Source of the DNA: Acinetobacter modestus
GTDB lineage: Bacteria; Pseudomonadota; Gammaproteobacteria; Pseudomonadales; Moraxellaceae
Assembly: GCF_014636095.1 (NCBI RefSeq)
Contig: NZ_BMDV01000006.1
Span: 1-64,000, forward strand
Direction of reading: 5' to 3'
Length of the DNA stretch: 64,000 nucleotides
Position 1 is the first letter of the stretch. Every line of letters starts with the position of its first letter. A program made the translations under genes and the position numbers. The notes beneath the pieces were generated by a model. That model was not told the DNA's origin, searched no databases, and saw nothing but the letters and a program-made list of their open reading frames with translations. This document shows positions 45,070-54,730 of this stretch, in pieces.

Positions 45070-45804
45070 TTAGGCCATGTATAGACCACCATTTACGTGT
45101 AAAACTGTACCAGTAATGTAACTAGCCTTATCGCTCGCCAAGAAACTCACTGCATCAGCAATATCTTGAGGTTCACCTAGACGACTTAAAGCTACTTGAT
45201 CAGTCATTTTTTTACGAATATCTTCGCTTAACTGATCAGTCATTTCAGTGGCAATGAAACCAGGTGCAACACTGTTCACTGTAATCTGACGACTCCCCAT
45301 CTCTTTGGCTAAGCTACGACTAAATGCTTCAATCCCTGCTTTTGCTGCTGAGTAGTTCGCTTGTCCAGGATTCGCAAAATGTGCGACCACTGAACTAATG
45401 TTAATAATGCGGCCAAAACGTGCTTTGGTCATACCTTTCAATACGCGCTTAGACAAGCGGTATACGGCTTTCAGATGTATATTGAGAATATCGTCCCAAT
45501 CATCTTCCGACATACGAAGCAACAAGTTATCTTTGGTAATGCCTGCGTTGTTCACCAAGATCAGTACTGAACCATATTTTTGTTCAATATCTGATACAAG
45601 TGCATCAATCGCTGCACCATCACGAACATCGAGTACAGCACCTGCTCCATGTTCAGCAAAGCTTTCTGTCAGTTTTTGCGCACCTGATTCAGAAGTTGCG
45701 GTGCCTACCACAAAATAACCGTCTTGAATGAGTTGCTGTGCAATTGCTGCGCCAATACCACGGCTTGCTCCTGTCACTAACGCAACTTTTCGTTGTTGTG
45801 TCAT
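45070..45804 (-). CDS. fabG: 3-oxoacyl-ACP reductase
   Basis: NADPH-dependent reduction of 3-oxoacyl-ACP, a step of every elongation round. The 244-residue SDR has TGASRGIG, NNAGIT, the catalytic Ser in NISSVV and Tyr-x3-Lys in YSAAKAG, and the FabG end GTVLHVNGGLYMA. It overlaps fabD by 4 bases (ATGA), so the two are translationally coupled. Confidence 0.96.
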   Translation of the reverse strand: MTQQRKVALVTGASRGIGAAIAQQLIQDGYFVVGTATSESGAQKLTESFAEHGAGAVLDVRDGAAIDALVSDIEQKYGSVLILVNNAGITKDNLLLRMSEDDWDDILNIHLKAVYRLSKRVLKGMTKARFGRIINISSVVAHFANPGQANYSAAKAGIEAFSRSLAKEMGSRQITVNSVAPGFIATEMTDQLSEDIRKKMTDQVALSRLGEPQDIADAVSFLASDKASYITGTVLHVNGGLYMA

Positions 45805-46793
45805 GCAATTTTTCCTTCTGCCACTAACACTGCGTTTAGGGCATCTTCCATACGTGCTTTGCTATCAATCGCAAATGCTTTTTCTATGTTGGGTAATCGC
45901 TTGGCAAGATTGCTGAGTACTGTACCTGGTCCACACTCAACCACATACTGCACACCTTCATCTTGAAGATATTGCATGGTACGTGTCCATTGAACTGACT
46001 GATATAACTGAGCCGTTAATGCCTGACGTAATTGAGCAACATCTGTCGCGATTTCCGCGTTGACATTTTGTATTACAGGAAGGTAGGGTAGCTCAATGGC
46101 AGTTTGTTCCAAAGCTTCAGCAAACTTTTCTGCTGCTGTTTTCATCAAGGTACAATGTGACGGAACAGAAACAGGCAATGCAATCGCTTTACCAGATTGC
46201 TCTTTTGCTTCAGCCATGACTTGCTGAACCAAAGCTGTACTGCCTGCAATCACCACCTGACCTTGCGCATTATAATTCGCTGCTTCAACCGAACCTTGAC
46301 CAGCCGCAGTTGCATTCACTTTTTGGCAAAGCTCGATCACTTTCTCATCGGCTAAACCAAGAATTGCCGCCATTGCGCCTGTACCTTGAGGAACAGCACT
46401 CTGCATCAATTTTCCGCGTAAATGAACTAATTTAACCGCGTCAGCTAGAGTCATTGCCTCTGCTGCAACAAGCGCACTATATTCTCCCAAAGAATGTCCA
46501 GCCAAGTATTTCGGTGCTATACCACCTAACTCTAACCATACACGCCATAAGGCAATACTTGCTGTTAGCAAAACTGGTTGAGTATTTTCAGTTTGATCTA
46601 AACCCTCACCACTTTGGGCAATCTGCCAAAGATCAAAACCAAGTGCTGCTGATGCTTCTGCAAAGGTATCTCGAACGACACTAAACTGCTCTGCAAGCTC
46701 AGCCAGCATCCCTACTTTTTGTGAACCCTGACCAGGAAAAACAAATGCTGTTTTTGTTGCTTGAGCAGCCTGCTCAAGTCGCTTAGTCGACAT
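45801..46793 (-). CDS. fabD: Malonyl-CoA:ACP transacylase
   Basis: Transfers malonyl from CoA to ACP to supply fatty-acid synthesis. 330 residues, with the active-site Ser in AGHSLGEYSALVAAEA and GQGSQKVGM at the start. The ATG at 46793 has AAGGA 8 bases upstream; a longer frame from 46835 has no support. First gene of the fabD-fabG-acpP unit. No fabH or plsX precedes it; rpmF lies 197 bases upstream behind a terminator. Confidence 0.96.
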   Translation of the reverse strand: MSTKRLEQAAQATKTAFVFPGQGSQKVGMLAELAEQFSVVRDTFAEASAALGFDLWQIAQSGEGLDQTENTQPVLLTASIALWRVWLELGGIAPKYLAGHSLGEYSALVAAEAMTLADAVKLVHLRGKLMQSAVPQGTGAMAAILGLADEKVIELCQKVNATAAGQGSVEAANYNAQGQVVIAGSTALVQQVMAEAKEQSGKAIALPVSVPSHCTLMKTAAEKFAEALEQTAIELPYLPVIQNVNAEIATDVAQLRQALTAQLYQSVQWTRTMQYLQDEGVQYVVECGPGTVLSNLAKRLPNIEKAFAIDSKARMEDALNAVLVAEGKIA

Positions 46794-46930
46794 ATATAAA
46801 TCCTTAAAATGGTCTATCGCCAATTTTATCAACACTCATGATTCTACATGAGAATGACAAGAGACTCTTTTCCGATGCGGCAATTTACCATTGATTAAAT
46901 CGTTTTTTAATTGCGAAAAACAACAAAAAA

Positions 46931-46946
46931 GGGAGCTTTCGCTCCC
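46931..46946 (-). terminator. Terminator after rpmF
   Basis: GGGAGC and GCTCCC with TTTC loop; on the minus strand six T follow, and on the plus strand ATTTTTTTT follows. It ends the yceD-rpmF transcript. Confidence 0.82.
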
Positions 46947-46990
46947 ATTTTTTTTATACTTTAAGCTAACGCTTAATGCATATAACTCAA

Positions 46991-47176
46991 TTATTCAGCA
47001 TCAGCTGCTTTAGCGAATAATTGACGACCACGGTAAATACCGTCTTTAGTCACGTGGTGACGACGATGAGTTTCACCAGTAGTTTGGTCTACAGATAATG
47101 CATTCTCGGTTAAAGCGTCATGTGAACGGCGCATGTCACGGCGAGAGCGACTTTTACGGTTTTGCTGAACGGCCAT
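46991..47176 (-). CDS. rpmF: 50S ribosomal protein L32
   Basis: 61 residues, [20 protein letters not shown] at the start, then the [19 protein letters not shown] part. This is the zinc-free type without a Cys ribbon. It is placed 78 bases after yceD on the same strand, as in most proteobacteria. Usually followed by plsX and fabH; here fabD follows instead. Confidence 0.96.
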   Translation of the reverse strand: MAVQQNRKSRSRRDMRRSHDALTENALSVDQTTGETHRRHHVTKDGIYRGRQLFAKAADAE

Positions 47177-47254
47177 GATGGCTCCTTACAAAGATCGAAA
47201 AATGGATCAGAACAAATTCAGTTGTCTTAACTCAACATGATAACACAAATTGTG

Positions 47255-47815
47255 TTATGAGTTAAGTTTGCCTTTCAAACTTGCCAAAACATCAAACGGA
47301 TTATCCCGCTTTTCTTCGACAACGTCCTGAACGACAGGTTGATGTTTATGCTCACAAACATCATGTTTGGGAGACAAAGGCATCAACAATAACAATTCAT
47401 CTTCTAGTAATGCGAGTAAATCAATCGAAGCAGGTGTATCAATACTCCCTTTTTTCGACGATTCACTTTCACCTAAAACGATGAAATCAGCATCCTCATC
47501 CAATCGCTCTATCAGTGACTCATCATCAATTAAAGCTAAATGAAATTCTGAGACTAATTCAATTTCAACAGATCCCAAACAACGTTGGCATTCCATTGGA
47601 ACTTTAGTATCAATATGTCCATCTAACCATACAATGCGATGATAGGCATCCATTGATAGCTTACAGTCTATGTTGATCAATTGATCATCAATTGAACCAA
47701 CAGCTTCTCGAGCAATACGAGCAAAGCGAGACAATGGCAGTGTTCCTGACCATGTATAGCCCTGTTCAGCCCATTTAAATGGCTCGATTTGGCTTGGAAA
47801 AGTATTTGCTGACAT
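47255..47815 (-). CDS. yceD: YceD/DUF177 family protein
   Basis: 186 residues. It belongs to the YceD family that precedes rpmF in many bacteria and takes part in 23S rRNA maturation in some. The CQRCLGSVEIEL motif and a C-terminal half with the acidic stretch DEDADFIVLGESES are typical. The start ATG is at 47815. First gene of the yceD-rpmF unit. Confidence 0.9.
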   Translation of the reverse strand: MSANTFPSQIEPFKWAEQGYTWSGTLPLSRFARIAREAVGSIDDQLINIDCKLSMDAYHRIVWLDGHIDTKVPMECQRCLGSVEIELVSEFHLALIDDESLIERLDEDADFIVLGESESSKKGSIDTPASIDLLALLEDELLLLMPLSPKHDVCEHKHQPVVQDVVEEKRDNPFDVLASLKGKLNS

Positions 47816-47910
47816 AATTAAGGCGGCAATTCTACAAATTCATCGGTACTCTGTCAAAGATTAAGATACAATTTTGCACTTCTTTAGACAGAACTCGTGG
47901 TAACACAGCA

Positions 47911-48573
47911 ATGCATCTGTTGCAGCCGCAACTTGAAGTAACAACTTCATCACTTGTTAGCCCCCATTCAATCACTGCTCCTATGTTAACACCAGATCAA
48001 GTGCAACGCTCATCTTGGCAAAAGTTAACAACAGAACTAGAACAGGTTGATTGGCTTATTTTACACTTTAATGATTGGTTTTCCCACCATAATGTCACGC
48101 TTGTTAAAGGTGATTTTGAACCAGAATATTTCCCAGCCATAAATCAACAGCCTGCAAAAATCCAATTTGCACATGGTTTCTTTAACAGTGCCTTACATGA
48201 AATTAGTCATTGGAGTATTTCAGGTGAAAAACGTCGCCTTTTACCTGATTTAGGTTATTGGTATGCACCCGATGGTCGTACTGCAGAACAGCAAGCTTTA
48301 TTTGAACAAGTTGAAATTAAGCCTCAAGCCATTGAATGGTTATTTGCAACAGCCTTTGGTCGAAAGTTTCGTGTCTCTTTAGATAACTTAACGGGTGATA
48401 GCGGCAATGGGACACAATTTAAAGATAATGTTTTTGCTCAAGTACAACGTTATTTTTCAGGTGAAGCCATTTTGCCACGAGATGCTGCACATTTTATTCA
48501 CTATATCTGTGTTTGTACTCGTAATGGCTTACCATTACAACTAAATGAATTTAAACGTGAATTACTTGATTGA
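47911..48573 (+). CDS. epmC: Elongation factor P hydroxylase
   Basis: EpmC adds a hydroxyl group to the lysyl-lysine modification of EF-P. The 220-residue protein has the HEISHWSISGEKRRLLPDLG motif, with two His of the metal site, and the LGYWYAPDGRT segment characteristic of YfcM. The N-terminal 25 residues are variable; a shorter start at MLTPDQV is possible. efp, epmA and epmB are outside the window. Divergent from yceD. Confidence 0.9.
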   Translation: MHLLQPQLEVTTSSLVSPHSITAPMLTPDQVQRSSWQKLTTELEQVDWLILHFNDWFSHHNVTLVKGDFEPEYFPAINQQPAKIQFAHGFFNSALHEISHWSISGEKRRLLPDLGYWYAPDGRTAEQQALFEQVEIKPQAIEWLFATAFGRKFRVSLDNLTGDSGNGTQFKDNVFAQVQRYFSGEAILPRDAAHFIHYICVCTRNGLPLQLNEFKRELLD

Positions 48574-48664
48574 ATGACAAAATTAACACATCTAAGACTT
48601 GCATCTTTACTAGAACAAGTTTCATACTTAATTCAGCCATAAAGATCAGGGAGTTACAATAATA

Positions 48665-49282
48665 ATGTTACATTTACATATTCATCCTGAAAATCCACAG
48701 GCTCGCTTAATCACACAAGCTGTTGAACGTATTCGTGCAGGTGATGTGGTGGTTTATCCAACTGATGCAGCCTATGCGATTGGTTGTCAGATTGGGAATA
48801 AAAGTGCGATGGAGCGAATAGCTCAAATTCGTGGCTTAGGTCCTAAACATCAATATGCAATTATGTGTTGTGATTTATCTGATATTGCAACTTATGCAAA
48901 AGTCGATAATGCGATGTACAGACTGTTAAAAGCCAATACCCCTGCTATTACCACATTTATTTTACCTGCTACCAGTGAAGTGCCTAAGCGCTTAATGCAC
49001 CCAAAGAAAAAAACAATTGGTCTGCGCATTCCAAGTAATCCTGTTGCACAAGCTTTATTAAAAGAACTTGGTGAACCGTTATTAACCAGTACATTGATCT
49101 TGCCTGATCAAAAAGATCCCCTAGATGATCCATACGATATTGAAAATCAGCTCGGTAAACGGATTGATGTGTTTATTGATAGTGGTTTTGGGACTTTATC
49201 AACCACCAGTATCGTGGATTTATCTGGAGAAAATCCTGAAATTATCCGTCGTGGTGTTGGTGATGTCAGCGCTTTTGAATAG
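48665..49282 (+). CDS. YciO/Sua5-family protein (YrdC domain)
   Basis: 205 residues with the YrdC fold: VVYPTDAAYAIGCQI near the start, KHQYAIMCCDL and KTIGLRIPSNPVAQALL later. Members bind threonine, bicarbonate and ATP to make threonylcarbamoyl-adenylate for tRNA t6A37. YciO proteins lack strong activity, so this may be a paralogue of TsaC. The closeness to YciO rather than TsaC is my judgement from sequence. The gene is plus strand after epmC. Confidence 0.85.
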   Translation: MLHLHIHPENPQARLITQAVERIRAGDVVVYPTDAAYAIGCQIGNKSAMERIAQIRGLGPKHQYAIMCCDLSDIATYAKVDNAMYRLLKANTPAITTFILPATSEVPKRLMHPKKKTIGLRIPSNPVAQALLKELGEPLLTSTLILPDQKDPLDDPYDIENQLGKRIDVFIDSGFGTLSTTSIVDLSGENPEIIRRGVGDVSAFE

Positions 49283-49307
49283 ATCTCAAATTCAAATAAA
49301 GTAGAAA

Positions 49308-49577
49308 ATGGATTTATTTCAAGTTTTACTAAACATCTATGATTATCAAGATGATCAAACAATCTATGTCATTGAACCTTGGCTTTTAGAATCAACAGCT
49401 ATTGTTTTAAAAGAGCCACCCGAAGGATTAATACAAGTGAAGCATAACAGCTCAATTTTTGAATATTTTTTAGAGGTATTTGTTGTAAAAGAAATATTGA
49501 AAAATCTAGAGCAGCAAAACTTGTGCCTTCGAGACCAATGTCTACATATTATTGAATATGCAATTTATGATGCTTAG
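49308..49577 (+). CDS. Small conserved hypothetical protein (89 aa)
   Basis: 89 residues: MDLFQVLLNIYDYQDDQTIY, then VIEPWLLESTAIVL. The C-terminal half FEYFLEVFVVKEILKNLEQQ is a likely helix. No catalytic motif. It resembles a small DUF family with an IYVxEPW motif, which I recall only vaguely. It lies 25 bases after the YciO-like gene and may share its transcript. Confidence 0.65.
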   Translation: MDLFQVLLNIYDYQDDQTIYVIEPWLLESTAIVLKEPPEGLIQVKHNSSIFEYFLEVFVVKEILKNLEQQNLCLRDQCLHIIEYAIYDA

Positions 49578-49580
49578 TAT

Positions 49581-50303
49581 TTAGTTGAATGATACAAAGT
49601 CTGAAAGTCGTTGTTTCTGAAAACCGTGTTCATCAAAATTATCAGGACTCAGCCATTGCTGATAAGCATTTTTTAATTCCGACCACTCATCATCAACAAT
49701 CGAAAACCATGCAGTATTTCGATTTCGTCCTTTTATGATCCGATCTTGGCGAAATAAGCCTTCATACTGAAAACCGAAACGTAAAGCAGCAGCTTTAGAA
49801 GGCGCATTACAATCATCACATTTCCATTCAATACGTCTAAAACCATGTGCAAAACATTGTTCTAGCAGTAAAAAAATTGTTTCAGTTGACGCCTTTGATT
49901 TTTTCATTTTATGTGAAAAATAAACATTACCAATCTCAATCACGCCATGCCCAAGCCTCGGATTTAACAATGCAACCCAACCTTGTATCTCTTCAGCAAC
50001 TTGAATTAGAAAGTGAGTGGAATCTTTAAAGCCGAATAAGTTGTCTAATGAATCTTTTAAGCTATGTTGGCTATGTGGGGCAGAATATGGCAGATAAGTC
50101 CAGCATTGCTCATCGGGTTCTGTGGATACAGCTTCCCATAACTGTTCTGCGACCTGATTCGTAATTCCATCTGCTACATCAATCAACTGAACGTATTGTC
50201 CAAATAAATTTCCTTGCACGGGTGAAGCTGTCACATTTTCTTCAAACGAAAAACCTATCGTTTGTCCGAACTGATTCTGTTGTGTTTTTAAATAATTTTT
50301 CAT
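49581..50303 (-). CDS. GNAT-family N-acetyltransferase (RimJ/RimL-like)
   Basis: 240 residues. The GNAT fold is seen in EIGNVYFSHKMKKSKASTET, with the acetyl-CoA loop region and IFLLLEQCFAHGFRRIEWKC; WKCDDCNAPSKAAALRFGFQ followed by YEGLFRQDRIIKGRNRNTAWFSI is typical of RimJ/RimL-like enzymes. Substrate unknown, maybe a protein N terminus or small amine. Convergent with the small gene at 49308, 3 bases from its stop. Confidence 0.88.
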   Translation of the reverse strand: MKNYLKTQQNQFGQTIGFSFEENVTASPVQGNLFGQYVQLIDVADGITNQVAEQLWEAVSTEPDEQCWTYLPYSAPHSQHSLKDSLDNLFGFKDSTHFLIQVAEEIQGWVALLNPRLGHGVIEIGNVYFSHKMKKSKASTETIFLLLEQCFAHGFRRIEWKCDDCNAPSKAAALRFGFQYEGLFRQDRIIKGRNRNTAWFSIVDDEWSELKNAYQQWLSPDNFDEHGFQKQRLSDFVSFN

Positions 50304-50548
50304 GGTGACTTATAATTTAGAAATGCGATGTTTAATGACCAATTTAAGCATAAGATTTTTATATCATCCATATTCGCTTGTATAAGTATAGAAAATACCC
50401 TGAGAACTTTAAGGTTTTTGTAAGTGAGTAATTTATTAAATGAAGGATTTCGATTAGAATAGGCTTGCTTATAGCATGTGTCACTTTCTTGAACACAAAA
50501 AAATCATCCTTTCATGCTTTTGAAAATTCGCGTGGCTTATAAACGGTA

Positions 50549-51343
50549 ATGAATCAAATTCTTCCTTCGACCTTGGAATTAATTCCTTCCATTCGTGTGC
50601 TTGACGAGTGGCAAGAAGTCATACCTGAAGATTTGTACATTCCACCTGCCGCATTTGAAATTTTACTGGAGCAGTTTGAAGGGCCATTAGACTTTCTGAT
50701 TTATTTGATTCAGAAAAATGGCTTTGATCTTTTACAACTCGATATCTCTCCAATCGCAACACAATATCTATCCTACATGGATAGTATGAAGTCTTTGAAT
50801 ATCGAATTAACTGCAGATTATATGGTTATGGCAGCACTACTCGCTGATTTGAAATCACGATTATTGCTTCCAAAACCAACTCTAGTTGATCAATTTGAAA
50901 AAGATCCTAAACAAGAATTGATTGATCGTTTAGAAACATACCTCCGTATTAAGCAAGCAGCTGAACGATTGGGGCAAATGCCAATTTTTGAAAGAGATAC
51001 TTTTAGTGCCAATGTAAGTATTGGACATATTGCTCCAATTTATGAAGGTTATGATGTCGATGCCTTACGTGATGCACTATTTTGTGTGTTTAATCGTCCA
51101 GAACCGATCACACATATTGTTGCGCAGGAACCAGTACTGCTCGAAGAACGTATAGCATTTATTGAAGGCCAACTTGCATCAGGTCAAGCATTAAGTTTTA
51201 TGGAATTATTAAATCCTATGCAAGGTCGTATGGGCATGGTGGTGACTTTTATGGCAGTGCTTGAACTCACGCGCCAGCAAAAAATTCAAATCATCCATAC
51301 AGGTATTGAAGCTCCTTTAACAGTTCAAGGCATTGCAGCATGA
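50549..51343 (+). CDS. scpA: Segregation and condensation protein A
   Basis: ScpA is the kleisin of the Smc-ScpAB condensin. 264 residues with the family's FEGPLDFLIYLIQKNGFDLL and DYMVMAALLADLKSRLLLPK segments. It overlaps scpB by 4 bases (ATGA). Acinetobacter lacks MukBEF and uses Smc-ScpAB, which fits. Smc itself is not in the window. Confidence 0.95.
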   Translation: MNQILPSTLELIPSIRVLDEWQEVIPEDLYIPPAAFEILLEQFEGPLDFLIYLIQKNGFDLLQLDISPIATQYLSYMDSMKSLNIELTADYMVMAALLADLKSRLLLPKPTLVDQFEKDPKQELIDRLETYLRIKQAAERLGQMPIFERDTFSANVSIGHIAPIYEGYDVDALRDALFCVFNRPEPITHIVAQEPVLLEERIAFIEGQLASGQALSFMELLNPMQGRMGMVVTFMAVLELTRQQKIQIIHTGIEAPLTVQGIAA

Positions 51344-51939
51344 GTTTAGATCCATTTGACACCAATGAAGGAATGTCACTTGAAGATATTCATCACGATG
51401 TCTTATTACAGATTGAAGCAATTTTGTTCGCTAGTGACTCACCAGTTTCACTTGCACGACTAAAAGAAGCATTTCAAAACCAATATAATAAACAACAATT
51501 ACGTCATTTTTTGCAGCAACTTGCGATGTTACAACATGGCCGTTCAATTGAGTTAATTGAGACGGCTCAAGGGTTTCGTTTTCAGGTGCGAGCAAAGTAT
51601 CGCAATATTATTGCGCAGGTTTGGCCAGAACGCCCAACCAAATTATCGCCCTCGCTACTCGAAACAGTCGCAGTGATTGCGTACCATCAGCCTGTTACAC
51701 GTGCTGATATTGAACAGATTCGTGGTGTATCGAATAATAGTCAGATCTTGAGAAACTTATTTGACTGGAACTGGATCAAAGAATCTGGTTTTAGAGATTT
51801 ACCTGGAAGACCTGCGTTGTTAGTCACAACGCCCCAATTTTTAAATGCATTTGGTTTAGCTTCGCTAGGTCAATTGCCTCCCCTGCAGAACGCCAAGGAA
51901 GCATTCATGACACTCGATGCACATGCACCGAAGTCTTGA
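51340..51939 (+). CDS. scpB: Segregation and condensation protein B
   Basis: ScpB forms winged-helix dimers that bind ScpA and Smc. 199 residues with VLLQIEAILFASDSPVSLAR at the N terminus and the PSLLETVAVIAYHQPVTRAD segment with IEQIRGVSNNSQILRNL. The ATG at 51340 overlaps the end of scpA, indicating coupling. rluB follows after 40 bases, the common scpB-rluB order. Confidence 0.95.
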   Translation: MSLDPFDTNEGMSLEDIHHDVLLQIEAILFASDSPVSLARLKEAFQNQYNKQQLRHFLQQLAMLQHGRSIELIETAQGFRFQVRAKYRNIIAQVWPERPTKLSPSLLETVAVIAYHQPVTRADIEQIRGVSNNSQILRNLFDWNWIKESGFRDLPGRPALLVTTPQFLNAFGLASLGQLPPLQNAKEAFMTLDAHAPKS

Positions 51940-51979
51940 GAGGTGAACTGTTGATCATTATGTCTAAGGTTGTGCTGTC

Positions 51980-52930
51980 ATGAGTGAAAAATTACAAAAG
52001 GTTTTAGCGAGAGTCGGGTTAGGCTCACGTCGCTATATGGAGGAAGTCATTGCTGCTGGTCGCGTCAGTATCAATGGAAAAATTGCTCAAGTGGGTGAAC
52101 GTATTGAACCTACAGATGAACTCCGTATCGATGGTCGTAAAGTTCAGTTTCAGGTTGAAGATGAAATTCGCCGCCGTGTTCTCATTTACTATAAACCAGA
52201 GGGTGAAATTTGCTCACGCAATGATCCTGAGAAACGTCCAACTGTATTTGATCATTTGCCTCAAATCGCAAATGACCGTTGGGTAATGGTAGGGCGTCTG
52301 GATATTAACAGTACTGGTTTATTGTTATTCACGAATGATGGTGAACTTGCTAACCGTTTAATGCACCCTTCAAACGAAGTTGAGCGTGAATATGCGGTAC
52401 GTGTGATGGGTGAAGTCACGCCACAAATTCGCAATAACATGCTGAAAGGTGTTGAGCTTGAAGATGGTCCAGCCAAATTCGAATCATTCTCTGAAATTGG
52501 CGGTGAAGGTATCAACCGTTGGTATCAAGTTGTGGTTAAAGAAGGTCGTAATCGCGAAGTACGTCGTATCTTTGAATCCCAGAGCTTAAAAGTGAGCCGC
52601 TTGTTACGTACCCGTTATGGCACTGTCATTTTGCCACGTGAATTACGTACAGGCCGTTGGATGGAATTAGATAAAACAGATATCGACAATTTAGCGAAAT
52701 CAGTTGAATTAAAACCACGTCAAGGTACTGGCTTATTCGGTATGGCGAAACGTCGTACAGAAAAAATGGCAGAAAAACCATTGGCTGCACGTCGTGGTGG
52801 TTATTTACGTCAGCAACGTCGTGATGATGAACAAGATCAGCAACAGCAACAGCAACGCCCAAGCGGTAATGGCAACAATAACAATGGTCGTAAAACCATT
52901 GGTTTTAATAAAGGCTTTAAGAAGTTCTAA
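51980..52930 (+). CDS. rluB: 23S rRNA pseudouridine(2605) synthase
   Basis: Makes pseudouridine 2605 in 23S rRNA. 316 residues: S4 domain at 1-60 (KLQKVLARVGLGSRRYMEEV), then the catalytic RsuA-type domain with the Asp in VGRLDINSTGLLLFTNDG. After about residue 240 there is an extra tail rich in Gln, Asn and Arg (QQQQQQ, GNGNNNNGRK), longer than in E. coli and of low complexity. Ends at a perfect terminator. Confidence 0.94.
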   Translation: MSEKLQKVLARVGLGSRRYMEEVIAAGRVSINGKIAQVGERIEPTDELRIDGRKVQFQVEDEIRRRVLIYYKPEGEICSRNDPEKRPTVFDHLPQIANDRWVMVGRLDINSTGLLLFTNDGELANRLMHPSNEVEREYAVRVMGEVTPQIRNNMLKGVELEDGPAKFESFSEIGGEGINRWYQVVVKEGRNREVRRIFESQSLKVSRLLRTRYGTVILPRELRTGRWMELDKTDIDNLAKSVELKPRQGTGLFGMAKRRTEKMAEKPLAARRGGYLRQQRRDDEQDQQQQQQRPSGNGNNNNGRKTIGFNKGFKKF

Positions 52931-52946
52931 TTCTTGGCTTTAAAGT

Positions 52947-52976
52947 AAAAAAACGCTCTAATTAGAGCGTTTTTTT
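52947..52976 (+). terminator. Perfect palindromic terminator after rluB
   Basis: AAAAAAACGCTCTAA (from 52947) continues directly into its reverse complement TTAGAGCGTTTTTTT, so the folded RNA has a tight loop. It is bidirectional and also ends the ABC-transporter operon coming from the right. Confidence 0.88.
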
Positions 52977-52983
52977 ATTGGCT

Positions 52984-54717
52984 TCAAGCTTGCTGAACAA
53001 TGCCTTTCGGGATCGCATTCAGCAGTTTCTTGGTATATTCATGTTGTGGATGTAAATACAACTCATCCGAATTGGCAATTTCAACCAATTCCCCATGATT
53101 CATCACCATCACTTGGTCTGAAATATATTTCACTACGGATAAATCATGCGAAATAAAGATATAACTCAGACCAAATTCATCCTGTAGATCTTGCAATAAA
53201 TTCAATACTTGCGCCTGCACCGAAACATCTAAGGCAGAAACGGATTCATCACAAATCAAAATCTCTGGTTTTAAAGTCAAGCAACGTGCAATCGCAATCC
53301 GTTGTCGCTGCCCACCTGAAAACTCATGCGGATAACGATCATAAGCTTGTATTGGTAAGCTCACCCTTTCCAATAGCTCGAGTGTAATTTTCTTGCGTTC
53401 AGCATCATTCTGTCCAATACCATGAATCCGCATCGGCTCCAATAAAATCTGACCAATGGTAAAGCGTGGATTGAGTGAAGCATATGGATTCTGGAAAATA
53501 ATTTGAATTTTACGCTGATACTGTGAAAATTCTTTCTCAGTCATGGCAAGAATATCTTTGCCACCAATCAAAGCCTGCCCACCTGTCGCCTCATGCAAAC
53601 GCATTAACAATAGGCCAATGGTGGTTTTCCCAGAACCAGACTCTCCAACCAAACCTAAAGTCTTGCCTTTAGCCAGTTGGAAAGAAACACCTTTTACGGC
53701 CTGAAATTCATCACTTCCCCATAGTCCTTTACGGCTATAAAACGATTTTTTCAGATCTTTGACTTCTAAAACAATGGTTTCTTCACCAGTGAGTCCTCGC
53801 GACCGTTGTTTCAGATTTAATTCGGACAAATTGGTTGCTTCAATCAGTTGTCCATTTTCGTCCTGCTTCATAAAATCACTGGTCACAGGTAAACGGTATG
53901 GACGTGTTGAAAGTTGCGGACGGCAATGTAGCAAAGCACGGGTGTACACATCTTTCGGTTGTTCCAACACTTGCTCAACAGCGCCACATTCACGGATTTC
54001 ACCATGACGCATCACGATCACTTCATCAGCAATTTCACCAACCAGTGCTAAATCATGGGTGATGAACAGCATCGACATTTCATGGCGTTGTCGTAGTGAT
54101 TCCAACAAATCAATGATTTGCTTTTGAATGGTGACATCTAATGCCGTGGTTGGTTCATCCGCAATCAATAATTTTGGTTCACAGGCGATTGCCATCGCAA
54201 TCATGACCCGTTGCTGCTGACCACCAGAAAGCTGACTTGGATACGCATCTATTTTTGTTTCAGGTGCTGGAATACCGACTTCTCGAAGTAACTCAAGCAC
54301 TCGTACTCTAGCCTGCTTGCGTCCCATGCCTAAATGAATGCACAGCACTTCGGCAATCTGATCACCTACGGTAAATACAGGATTCAATGAAGACATCGGC
54401 TCTTGGAAAATCATGGCAATCTCCCTACCACAGATTTTCCTAATCTCTTTTGCAGATAAATTCAGTAAATCCTTACCCTCAAAAGTAATACGACTTTGCG
54501 CTGCAATTTGACTTTGTCCTTTCGGTAATAAACCCATTACCGCCAAGGAAGTAACTGATTTACCACTGCCTGACTCACCGACCAAAGCCACGGTTTTATT
54601 TTTAGGAATTGAAAATGAAATTCCTTTAACTGTTTCGATCCATTGTTTATTTTCGCCTTTAAAGCTGACCCGAAGATCGTCTACCTGTAATAGCGGTGTT
54701 TCATTTTGAGGTTGCAT
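52984..54717 (-). CDS. Oligopeptide ABC transporter, fused double ATPase (YejF-like)
   Basis: 577 residues with two complete ATPase halves in one chain. The first has Walker A GESGSGKSV (near 50), LSGGQQQRV and DEPTTALDV; the second has GESGSGKTT, FSGGQRQRI and DESVSALDV. A linker (about 270-320) joins them. Same layout as E. coli YejF, which drives uptake of peptides such as microcin C. Last gene of the transporter operon, 13 bases after the permease. Confidence 0.93.
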   Translation of the reverse strand: MQPQNETPLLQVDDLRVSFKGENKQWIETVKGISFSIPKNKTVALVGESGSGKSVTSLAVMGLLPKGQSQIAAQSRITFEGKDLLNLSAKEIRKICGREIAMIFQEPMSSLNPVFTVGDQIAEVLCIHLGMGRKQARVRVLELLREVGIPAPETKIDAYPSQLSGGQQQRVMIAMAIACEPKLLIADEPTTALDVTIQKQIIDLLESLRQRHEMSMLFITHDLALVGEIADEVIVMRHGEIRECGAVEQVLEQPKDVYTRALLHCRPQLSTRPYRLPVTSDFMKQDENGQLIEATNLSELNLKQRSRGLTGEETIVLEVKDLKKSFYSRKGLWGSDEFQAVKGVSFQLAKGKTLGLVGESGSGKTTIGLLLMRLHEATGGQALIGGKDILAMTEKEFSQYQRKIQIIFQNPYASLNPRFTIGQILLEPMRIHGIGQNDAERKKITLELLERVSLPIQAYDRYPHEFSGGQRQRIAIARCLTLKPEILICDESVSALDVSVQAQVLNLLQDLQDEFGLSYIFISHDLSVVKYISDQVMVMNHGELVEIANSDELYLHPQHEYTKKLLNAIPKGIVQQA

Positions 54718-54730
54718 AATTTTGTCTCCG